Made by a program: the position numbers and the translations under genes. Shown here in pieces: positions 1 to 5,551 of a stretch of 5,551 nucleotides of DNA. This DNA comes from Ignavibacteriota bacterium (GTDB taxonomy: Bacteria; Bacteroidota; Ignavibacteria; Tepidaquicellales; Tepidaquicellaceae). The notes beneath the pieces are model-generated. The model ran no database searches and was not told the DNA's origin. It was given only the letters and a program-made list of their open reading frames with translations. Location of the stretch: assembly GCA_003135995.1 (NCBI GenBank), contig PNBM01000297.1, positions 5,043 through 10,593 of the forward strand. Reading direction: 5' to 3'. Each line of letters starts with the position of its first letter. The stretch's first letter is position 1.

Positions 1-25
1 GTCATTCCCGCGAATGCGGGAATCC
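1..25. repeat. GC-rich palindromic repeat, ATTCCC-N8-GGGAAT type
   Basis: A perfect 8-bp inverted repeat, ATTCCCGC (4-11) and GCGGGAAT (16-23), closes a 4-base GAAT loop and is followed by CC. It is far richer in G+C than its surroundings. It fits the ATTCCC-N8-GGGAAT core known from dispersed repeats such as neisserial dRS3, and similar palindromes occur between genes in many bacteria. It sits at the window edge, so it may be the end of a longer element. It could also act as a hairpin for a transcript entering from the left. Confidence 0.6.
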
Positions 26-163
26 AAAATAAACACGAGCTTTTAGCATATAAATTTATTGAACATGATTCTTGTATAATGAAACTTCAAATAAACAATT
101 TAAGTTCTTAATTTTATGGAAAATATGAAAATTTTCAAAACAAATATATTCAGAATTAATAAT
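26..163. other. Non-coding AT-rich stretch
   Basis: Both strands are broken by frequent stops and I see no gene, RNA or convincing promoter. TATAAT occurs at 75-80 on the plus strand but has no matching upstream element and no gene after it within the window. Confidence 0.5.
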
Positions 164-193
164 AAAAAAAGCCTGCCGGAAAACCAGCAGGCT
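164..193 (-). terminator. Intrinsic terminator of the first gene
   Basis: Stem AGCCTGC (170-176) pairs with GCAGGCT (187-193). The loop can close further by GG/CC around AAAA after one mismatch. Read on the minus strand, the hairpin begins 28 bases past the stop codon and is followed at once by seven T residues (plus A at 164-170). The plus-strand side is also T-rich, so weak bidirectional function is possible. Confidence 0.85.
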
Positions 194-200
194 CTAATTA

Positions 201-221
201 TTTTTTATTTTTTATTTTTTA
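201..221. repeat. 7-bp tandem repeat (TTTTTTA)x3 next to the stop codon
   Basis: Three perfect copies of TTTTTTA lie directly against the stop codon of the first gene. On the coding strand this reads TAA followed by (TAAAAAA)x3, so the repeat also supplies a second in-register stop. The second gene has the same tract with two full copies at 3029-3042. Confidence 0.85.
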
Positions 222-480
222 TTATTTGATAAGCGCCATTTTCTTCGTCACAATAAAATCTTTTTCGTTTGCATTCGCTAATATCCTGTAGAAATATATT
301 CCGCTCGCCAAATTAACTCCGTTAAATTCCACAGTATAATAACCCGCAGTTTTGAATTCATTAACTACTGTCTTCAATTTCCTTCCCATAATATCATAGA
401 TTAAAATTTTAACCTTACTGTCAAACGGCAAATCATAATCTATTTTAGTTGTCGGATTGAACGGGTTCGGATAGTTCTGT
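222..480 (-). repeat. C-terminal sorting cassette, copy A (type IX type A sorting domain)
   Basis: This encodes the last 86 residues of the first gene, from SQNYPNPFNP to KKMALIK. Family knowledge: such domains are read by the type IX translocon and are often cleaved on export, with type A linked to lipopolysaccharide anchoring. Visible conserved blocks are YPNPFNPTTKI, IYDIMGRKLK, GYYTVEFNG and LASGIYFYRIL. Against copy B at 3043-3301 I count 31 base differences in 259 (about 88% identity) and 8 residue differences in 86, with no gap. This is clearly closer than the rest of the two genes. Confidence 0.9.
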
Positions 481-2528
481 GAAAGATTATAAGCTTTCGG
501 CATAGTTATTTCAACTATACCACTTAACATAAAATATTTGTAATGCCCATTAATATCAATCTGTTTAAGTTCATAGTTATAATTTCCTGCAGCGAGCTTC
601 TCATCTTCATAAGAATAATATGTTTTATTATTACACGTTCCATTCGCTCTGACAAATCCAATATTACACCAGTCAATATCATTTTGTAATTTCCGATAAA
701 CTTCGAAACCGGAATTGTTTAACTCAATTTCTGTAACCCAGTTCAGTTTTACATTATTTGATTTTATTTCCGATGTGAAACTCTTTAATTCAACCGGTAA
801 AGAACCATTATCTTTTCCGGCGCTAAAAGTTGAAAATGTAGTAAGCTCATCTGTAATTAAATAATCACCGCCATCATTTATTCCCCCGCAATGTATTGTT
901 GAATTTACAAATCCCCATTCGGAACCGTTATATTTTCCTATTTTCATTGAAGGTTCGTCTGTTGATTCGATAAACTGAACTCCATTAAAATCTAAAGGTA
1001 AATAATAAAATTGAGCATTTTTATAACTTGCAAAAATTAATCCGCTTTGCACAGAAATTTCCCAGTATCTCGTTAGACATTCCTCTGGTTTAATTACTCC
1101 CGGCGGTGTTGTTTGATATGCTTTAACTCTTAAATATCCGGGAGAAGTAATTCCTTTTAATGGCAATATGCATGGTGAATATCCGTTTGCTGTTCCAATT
1201 TCAAAAGTATTTGAAATCTCACCTGCTGAAACAGGATAGTATTTTTCCAATTTTCCGTTAACATAACCCGTCGTACGATTTATATTTCCGGTCGCACTAA
1301 TCCTTAAATAATATGGTTCAGTATTCAAAGCCCCGGAAATTAATGTAAGAGTACCATTTATAGTTTTATTAGAATGTAAATTTACTCCGTTCGGATTATT
1401 TATTGTTAAATTATAAGGACCTCCGACTTCCGGAAACTCCTGCCCCGAAGTTGTTTGAAGTGATTGACCCGAATAAATTAAAACAGCCGAACTCCCATAA
1501 GTCAGTGTTTTTGAATTTAATGATATGCAAGCGTTCTCATTTAAAATAAGTGAATTATTCACCGTTATATTAACAGATAAAGACTTTGTATTAGAACCTG
1601 ATAACTTCAAATCGTAGTAATTATTAATGATTGCCGAATTTATATCATTTCCAGTTTGCAATAATGATTGAGAATTATTCGAACAATATTCAATTGTACC
1701 TGAATTACTGATTGCATTCATATCCATACAAGGATTGTCCCCGTAAAGTTGTAAAAGTCCTCCGGCTTGAATTGTTAATGTTCCGGCTCGATAATTTCCT
1801 GTCCTTGCCATAACTAAATTACCTGAAGATGATTGAGATGACCTTACTGTACCATTACTTTTTATTATAAAATCTCCCTGACCGGTAGTACCATTATCTA
1901 TACATATTCTATTATTTCCTGCATTCAAAATACCGGAAGTAACAGTCCATGATTTTGGTTTGATAAAAGTCTGCATCGTAGCAATTTCGCCTGCATTAAG
2001 TGCTATTTCAATTGCGAAATTTTGAGTGTTACCTGTATTATCATAACCCCACTGACCTGTATTTGTTATATTTCTTGAATTTCCCACAAATTTAATTGTT
2101 CCGGATGTTCCGCTGTTTGCTGTTATCAAACCCATAAGAGATGCAGAGGTATCTGTTCCCGGTATAGTATTAATTGTAGCATAATAACATCGTAAATATC
2201 CGTTTACATTAATATTAAAAGTGGCTAACATTAATGAACCCTTATTCGTATTAGTATTAGACGTACCTTTCGCAATATTCAAATTATTTACCGATTCATC
2301 ACCTGTTAATGTTATCACATGTGTTGATTGAATAAAAACACTATTTGCTAAACCCGGTTTGACTATAGCTGCAACCCAGGCAGTACCATTATAAGTTTGC
2401 CAGATGCCTGTCTGATTCCAATTCCCGCTTCCGTTCGTGCGATAATCACCGGCTATTTGCCCGTAAATACCAGAACAATAAAAAATAAAAAATAATAAGA
2501 AACAAAGCTTCTTCATAATAATAATCAT
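222..2528 (-). CDS. Secreted beta-repeat surface protein with type IX secretion C-terminal sorting domain
   Basis: Complete 768-residue protein, predicted to be exported by Sec, carried across the outer membrane by the type IX system and attached to the surface or released. The sequence shows a signal peptide at about residues 5-23 (MKK, a hydrophobic run, then IYG before Q24), an N-terminal domain of GNWN...W...PG..(N/D).V.I...H.(I/V)TLT pattern (about 35-110), and beta-strand-rich, Asn/Thr/Gly-rich sequence to about 410. The latter holds two repeats at 278-344 and 348-411. A beta-sandwich-like region with RYWE (487-490) follows, then an Fn3-like domain from LPVEL (577-676) and the sorting domain from SQNYPNPFNP (683-768). 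No catalytic motif is visible; an adhesin or matrix role is inferred. ATG at 2528 is the longest start, but ATG at 2516 (residue 5) gives a more typical MKK signal peptide. Neither has a Shine-Dalgarno site. The gene ends in tandem stops TAATAA. It is a paralogue of the upstream gene in the same orientation. Confidence 0.9.
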   Translation of the reverse strand: MIIIMKKLCFLLFFIFYCSGIYGQIAGDYRTNGSGNWNQTGIWQTYNGTAWVAAIVKPGLANSVFIQSTHVITLTGDESVNNLNIAKGTSNTNTNKGSLMLATFNINVNGYLRCYYATINTIPGTDTSASLMGLITANSGTSGTIKFVGNSRNITNTGQWGYDNTGNTQNFAIEIALNAGEIATMQTFIKPKSWTVTSGILNAGNNRICIDNGTTGQGDFIIKSNGTVRSSQSSSGNLVMARTGNYRAGTLTIQAGGLLQLYGDNPCMDMNAISNSGTIEYCSNNSQSLLQTGNDINSAIINNYYDLKLSGSNTKSLSVNITVNNSLILNENACISLNSKTLTYGSSAVLIYSGQSLQTTSGQEFPEVGGPYNLTINNPNGVNLHSNKTINGTLTLISGALNTEPYYLRISATGNINRTTGYVNGKLEKYYPVSAGEISNTFEIGTANGYSPCILPLKGITSPGYLRVKAYQTTPPGVIKPEECLTRYWEISVQSGLIFASYKNAQFYYLPLDFNGVQFIESTDEPSMKIGKYNGSEWGFVNSTIHCGGINDGGDYLITDELTTFSTFSAGKDNGSLPVELKSFTSEIKSNNVKLNWVTEIELNNSGFEVYRKLQNDIDWCNIGFVRANGTCNNKTYYSYEDEKLAAGNYNYELKQIDINGHYKYFMLSGIVEITMPKAYNLSQNYPNPFNPTTKIDYDLPFDSKVKILIYDIMGRKLKTVVNEFKTAGYYTVEFNGVNLASGIYFYRILANANEKDFIVTKKMALIK
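1296..1697 (-). repeat. Two beta-helix-like protein repeats in the first gene
   Basis: Two diverged repeats of about 65 residues lie at residues 278-344 (bases 1497-1697) and 348-411 (bases 1296-1487). Each runs: an (E/I)Y.(S/G)..Q.L-type strand, a linker, YDLKLSG or YNLTINNP, a short loop, (I/V).(V/I)N.(S/T)L.L, then a closing strand ending LTYG or LRI. This is a pattern of stacked short beta strands with Asn turns, as in parallel beta-helix surface proteins. The fold is inferred. The second repeat matches the third repeat of the neighbouring gene best, with LTINNP.GV.LH in both. Confidence 0.65.
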
Positions 2529-2570
2529 AAAATTTAATTAATTTTTGAAATAATAAAAATAAATACCAAG

Positions 2571-2592
2571 TTCGAAATTATGAATTCGAAAT
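2571..2592. promoter_or_regulatory. Direct repeat TTCGAAAT, possible regulatory site
   Basis: Two perfect copies of TTCGAAAT, each containing the palindrome TTCGAA, start 14 bases apart and lie 43-64 bases upstream of the first gene's start. The position suits an operator or promoter-proximal site. No known regulator can be named, and chance is possible in such AT-rich DNA. Confidence 0.25.
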
Positions 2593-2917
2593 CTTATTAA
2601 TTCCGTTTTACAAATATTTTTTGAAAATATATTTTTAATTTTAAATTGAAATGTCAGCGTTTATGAGAGTTTTTATGGAAGTAATTTATTGAATATTCTT
2701 CAATTTAAAATTTACCCTTTCATAACTAAAAAAACATAATTCGAGATTATCATACCCACAATCGGTGAAATGATACGAAAATTAATGTTAAATTAATTTA
2801 AATTCAAGTAATATTTTAAAATATATTCTGTGAAGGACTTTTGTATGTTTAATTATTAGAAGTATAAAAATTGTGTTCTGAATTCAGTATAAATAAACGC
2901 TATTTATTCAAAATTTG

Positions 2918-2978
2918 CGCTCTTTGCATCCCGATCGCTCTTAGTTTTTGATACTGATTTATCGGGACTCATCGGGAC
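2918..2978. repeat. Cluster of short direct and inverted repeats
   Basis: The direct repeat CGCTCTT occurs at 2918-2924 and 2936-2942. The direct repeat ATCGGGAC occurs at 2961-2968 and 2971-2978, with a 10-base period. The inverted match TCCCGAT at 2929-2935 can pair with either ATCGGGA copy, giving two alternative 7-bp stems. The cluster is GC-richer than its surroundings and lies just beyond the second gene's terminator. It may be a degraded dispersed palindromic repeat or a small mobile-element remnant. Confidence 0.4.
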
Positions 2979-2997
2979 AAAATTCATAATTTAAATA

Positions 2998-3020
2998 AGC
3001 CTGCCGAATAACGGCAGGCT
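2998..3020 (-). terminator. Intrinsic terminator of the second gene
   Basis: A perfect 9-bp stem, AGCCTGCCG (2998-3006) with CGGCAGGCT (3012-3020), closes a 5-base loop AATAA. It lies 22 bases past the stop codon at 3043. The tract that follows on the minus strand (TATTTAAATT) is only moderately T-rich. The arms share AGCCTGC/GCAGGCT with the terminator at 164-193. It separates transcription of the second gene from that of the first. Confidence 0.8.
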
Positions 3021-3028
3021 CTTATTTA

Positions 3029-3042
3029 TTTTTTATTTTTTA
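3029..3042. repeat. 7-bp tandem repeat (TTTTTTA)x2 next to the stop codon
   Basis: Two perfect copies of TTTTTTA lie directly against the stop codon of the second gene, with a partial TTTA at 3025-3028. This is the counterpart of the three-copy tract at 201-221 and gives the same TAATAA tandem stop on the coding strand. Confidence 0.85.
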
Positions 3043-3301
3043 TTATTTGATAAGCGCCATCTTCTTAGTCACAATAAAATCTTTTCCGTTCGCATTCGCT
3101 AATATTCTGTAGAAATAAATTCCGCTTGCTAAATTAACACCGTTAAATTCCGCAGTGTAATAACCGGCAGTTTTAACTTCATTAACGATTACCTTCAATT
3201 CCCTGCCTGTAATATCATAGATTAATAATTTCACTTTGCTGTCGAACGGCAAATCGTAATCTATTTTCGTTGTCGGATTGAACGGGTTTGGATAGTTCTG
3301 T
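3043..3301 (-). repeat. C-terminal sorting cassette, copy B (type IX type A sorting domain)
   Basis: This encodes the last 86 residues of the second gene and aligns without gaps to copy A at 222-480. The residue changes relative to copy A are I/L, M/T, K/E, T/V, V/I, F/V, V/A and E/G. All lie in the middle or late part of the domain; the YPNPFNPTTKIDYDLPF block and the KDFIVTKKMALIK end are identical. Together with the similar A-rich tail and terminator arms downstream, it forms a duplicated 3' module. Confidence 0.9.
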
Positions 3302-5551
3302 GAAATCTTATATTCTTTCGGTGGAGTAATTTCAACTGTTCCGTTAAGAGTATAATATTTGTAGTTACCATTAACATCAATCTGTTTAAGCCTGTATTGA
3401 TATTTGCCAACATTCAATTTCTTATCTTCGAAAGTATAAGTTGAAGGTTTAGATACTGTCCCGTTGCCTTTAACATAACCAATCTTTGTCCAGTTATTCG
3501 CATCCTTTACTGTTCTCATAACTTCAAAACCTGCATTGTTATTTTCATTTGCTGTTATCCAGTTAAGATTTACATTATTTTCAGTCAAATTAGATTTGAA
3601 CGAAGTCAATTCAACTGGCATGGCACCTATTTCACCACCTGTGAATGTGCTAAAACCTGTTAAATTATTAAATGATAATTTATGATTGGCAGTATCTACT
3701 GGTCCAAGGTAAGTCCATATACCACCGGAATATTTACCTGCGTGTAAATTAGATTCTGTGCCGGATACATCACCGGAGGTCGGAGCTCCTGCAACATAAT
3801 ATAAATTTATGTTATAATTTAAATTTGAAATTCCTGTTGGTGTAAAATCCCAATAACGATTTAAATAATTTGTCAAACTGGAATTATAATCGTTTTTTGT
3901 AGCTTTTAAAGAAACACCTAAATTTGCTGAAGAAAAAGTTGTCCCTGTATTAAAATTCACTGTTACAGGAGAATAATGAGCAGTATTTCTTGTATCTCCA
4001 ACTGGAAAAAGATAATCCATCCCTGTTGACGTGACACCTAACAACAAATTACCTATATTCGTACCATCATCAAGAACAATCATTTTTGTATTGTCCGGAT
4101 TTGAAACTGAAACTGAACCGACACTTAGTGTATTAGCACCGACAAATAAATTACCTGATGTCAATGTAAGTGTTCCGCCAAGTGTTCGGCTCGCATGAAG
4201 TGTCACACCTGCCGGATTATTTATTGTTAAATTATATGGACCACTCGAAAGCGGACATTCTACATCACAGGTTGTTTGTGCAACTGAGTTATTGTATAAA
4301 AGTGTTCCCGATGCTCCATATGTTAAAGCATTACTATTAGGAATAACAATCCCACTCGATAATGCCATTGTACCGTTTACATTTACGGAATTTGTTAAGG
4401 TTACATTTGACGAATTGTTGATTGTTAAATTATTTACATTCGCCGGAAGTCCATCTCCTGTTACTTGCGCTGCAGCTCCGTTATATGTATAATTTGCTCT
4501 TGCATCAAAATTTCTCACTTTCGTTTGTATATTTCCTAACGGATTCGAGTTTGTAATTCCATCAGGTGATCCAATATTCAATGTCCCTCCCTGAGAAAGA
4601 GTAAAATTTCCTGAACCATCAATAACGTTTGTTCCGCAAGCAAATGTTGCACCTGAATATATTGTCATTGATCCGTTTACTGTAATTGCACCACCCATCG
4701 TTTTTGTTCCGGTTCCTTTAATATTTAAATCTGTATAAACATTTGGATTTGCTCCGGCATTTATTGCTGCAACAAGTGTTTGATTGGTTCCACTATATTC
4801 AACTAATCCATTAAAATTAATTGTAGTCATTCCAATAGTAGGACTTGTTCCGGTTAATATCAGTGTGCCGTTAAGTGTTAATACATCCCCTAAACCTGAA
4901 GTAGTTCTGCTAATTACTGCATTTGTACCTGTTCCTGTACAATTCGAAATCAATGTAGCTCCCGAATTGATTGTCAAATTGCTTCCTGTTGCAGCGCCCA
5001 TATCTACTGCTAATCTGTAGTTAGTAGCGTTAATCGTCGTCCCCGTTAATATTGTAATAGTTCTTGCTTTAATACTTGTATTCAACGTACCTGTATTTCC
5101 TGAAGTAAGCGCAAATTCAAGGTCAAATCCGTTTGGACTAGCAATTCCGGTATTACCGGCACCCCATTCTCCCGTATATGTAATTGTCCTTGTTGTACCG
5201 ACAATTCTAATTTTACCTGTCGTACTTGAAATCCATGAAGATGTTGTAGGTAAAGAATTAGAACTCGTCCCCGGAATAACGTTCACTGCACCTGTAAATG
5301 CTCTGAGTTTACCATTCACATTAAGATTAAAAGACGCAAGTCCAAGTCGGGAATTAGTTGCTACATTCAAATGTAAATCGTTACACGATTCATCTTTAGT
5401 TAATGTGACTAAATGACCGATTTGTATATATACATTATCGACGGCTCCCGGATAACCTGTTGCCGGAGTCCAGTTTGTTAAATCCGAAGAAACTTCCCAT
5501 GTTGTGGGTGAATTCCAGTTTCCGCTTACTACAGCAGAACGGTATGAATAT
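3043..5551 (-). CDS. Secreted beta-repeat surface protein with type IX sorting domain (5' end outside window)
   Basis: The reading frame is open to the right edge, so the start codon and signal peptide lie outside; 835 codons are visible. The TTG at 5370 is not the start. The 60 codons before it continue the domain (GNWNSPTTWEV, then PGAVDNVYI and HLVTLTKDESCNDL) and align with residues about 29-84 of the neighbouring paralogue. In visible numbering, the order is N-terminal domain (about 1-80), Asn/Thr/Gly-rich beta-helix-like region with three repeats (248-311, 354-410, 415-477), a beta-sandwich with RYWD (565-568), an Fn3-like domain from MPVELTSF (644-742), and the sorting domain from SQNYPNPFNP (750-835). 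Like its paralogue it should be secreted by the type IX system and sit on the cell surface; an adhesin or structural role is inferred, with no enzyme motif seen. It has one repeat more than the paralogue and a CDVEC motif in the third repeat. It stops at TAATAA, 22 bases before its terminator hairpin. Confidence 0.9.
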   Translation of the reverse strand, partial: YSYRSAVVSGNWNSPTTWEVSSDLTNWTPATGYPGAVDNVYIQIGHLVTLTKDESCNDLHLNVATNSRLGLASFNLNVNGKLRAFTGAVNVIPGTSSNSLPTTSSWISSTTGKIRIVGTTRTITYTGEWGAGNTGIASPNGFDLEFALTSGNTGTLNTSIKARTITILTGTTINATNYRLAVDMGAATGSNLTINSGATLISNCTGTGTNAVISRTTSGLGDVLTLNGTLILTGTSPTIGMTTINFNGLVEYSGTNQTLVAAINAGANPNVYTDLNIKGTGTKTMGGAITVNGSMTIYSGATFACGTNVIDGSGNFTLSQGGTLNIGSPDGITNSNPLGNIQTKVRNFDARANYTYNGAAAQVTGDGLPANVNNLTINNSSNVTLTNSVNVNGTMALSSGIVIPNSNALTYGASGTLLYNNSVAQTTCDVECPLSSGPYNLTINNPAGVTLHASRTLGGTLTLTSGNLFVGANTLSVGSVSVSNPDNTKMIVLDDGTNIGNLLLGVTSTGMDYLFPVGDTRNTAHYSPVTVNFNTGTTFSSANLGVSLKATKNDYNSSLTNYLNRYWDFTPTGISNLNYNINLYYVAGAPTSGDVSGTESNLHAGKYSGGIWTYLGPVDTANHKLSFNNLTGFSTFTGGEIGAMPVELTSFKSNLTENNVNLNWITANENNNAGFEVMRTVKDANNWTKIGYVKGNGTVSKPSTYTFEDKKLNVGKYQYRLKQIDVNGNYKYYTLNGTVEITPPKEYKISQNYPNPFNPTTKIDYDLPFDSKVKLLIYDITGRELKVIVNEVKTAGYYTAEFNGVNLASGIYFYRILANANGKDFIVTKKMALIK
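4120..4809 (-). repeat. Three beta-helix-like protein repeats in the second gene
   Basis: Three diverged repeats of about 60 residues are encoded at bases 4618-4809, 4321-4491 and 4120-4308. Aligned anchors are EYSGTNQTL, YTYNGAAAQV and LLYNNSVAQTT at the start. YTDLNIKGTGT, VNNLTINNSSN and PYNLTINNPAG follow in the middle, then VNGSMTIYSG, VNGTMALSSG and LGGTLTLTSG. The first and second are separated by about 42 residues of extra beta-rich sequence. The neighbouring gene has only two such units, so one unit has been gained here or lost there. Confidence 0.65.

Larger units (their letters stand above)
2529..2997. other. Intergenic region between the two paralogues, probable promoter region of the first gene
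   Basis: This stretch of about 470 bases holds no credible gene on either strand. Because the second gene has its own terminator at 2998-3020, the promoter for the first gene should lie here on the minus strand. No clear one is seen. CTGACA (2657-2652) and TATATT (2631-2626) are 20 bases apart, which is long for a housekeeping promoter, and no full TTG...TAnnTTTG pair of the Bacteroidota type is visible. The part close to the gene has the direct repeat TTCGAAAT at 2571-2578 and 2585-2592. The distal part has a GC-richer repeat cluster at 2918-2978. Confidence 0.5.

Noticed and set aside
2475..2486. Possible lipoprotein signal around IFYC in the first protein
   Set aside because: Residues 15-18 read I-F-Y-C, and the position before Cys should be small (Gly, Ala or Ser). 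The IYG-Q site fits ordinary signal peptidase cleavage better.
2788..2801. Perfect 14-bp palindrome TTAAATTAATTTAA
   Set aside because: It consists only of A and T in a very AT-rich spacer, where such palindromes arise by chance, and it has no associated element.
4292..4492. Plus-strand open frame of 66 codons
   Set aside because: It lies wholly inside the well-supported minus-strand gene, has no ribosome site and resembles no known protein. It is an antisense shadow.
4120..4809. CRISPR-like or DNA-level repeat array
   Set aside because: The repetition is at protein level, diverged, about 60 residues long and in frame. There are no short identical DNA repeats with spacers.
4784..5020. Plus-strand open frame of 78 codons, rich in Val and Pro
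   Set aside because: Antisense to the repeat region of the second gene. Its Val/Pro/Ile-rich composition is what the complement of Asn/Thr/Gly-rich codons gives, so it is not a gene.
5368..5370. TTG as start codon of the second gene
   Set aside because: The frame stays open for 60 more codons to the window edge, and those codons align with the N-terminal domain of the paralogue. The true start lies outside.

Overview
The window is AT-rich. It carries two large genes of the same family, both on the minus strand, separated by about 500 bases of non-coding DNA. Both proteins end in a type IX secretion (Por) type A sorting domain that opens with the signature QNYPNPFNPTTKI. That long form of the signature, with weak or absent Shine-Dalgarno sites, suggests the Bacteroidota/Ignavibacteriota side of the FCB superphylum. 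Ignavibacteria-like is my best guess. The phylum is inferred from this style alone, since the window has no rRNA, tRNA or housekeeping gene.

Layout in plus coordinates: 1-165 is non-coding and starts with a GC-rich palindrome of the ATTCCC-N8-GGGAAT type. An intrinsic terminator lies at 164-193 and an A-rich 7-bp microsatellite at 201-221. The first gene runs 2528 to 222 on the minus strand and is complete (768 aa), with a signal peptide. From 2529 to 2997 is an AT-rich intergenic region with a small cluster of GC-richer short repeats at 2918-2978. A second, perfect terminator hairpin lies at 2998-3020, followed by the shorter form of the microsatellite. The second gene starts beyond the right edge of the window and ends at 3043, with 835 codons visible.

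The two proteins share one architecture: secretion signal (visible only in the first), an N-terminal beta-rich domain, beta-helix-like repeats of about 60 residues, a beta-sandwich with an RYW(E/D) motif, an Fn3-like domain starting (L/M)PVEL, and the sorting domain. The sorting domains are about 91% identical in protein and 88% in DNA. The rest is much more diverged, and the second protein has one more internal repeat. Each gene has its own terminator, so they are probably transcribed separately. They look like tandem paralogues for large secreted, cell-surface-anchored proteins of adhesin or matrix type. No enzymatic motif is visible and the ligand is unknown. I see no convincing new defence, mobile or RNA system. 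The interesting signals are the modular C-terminal cassette, the repeat-number difference and the short intergenic repeats.
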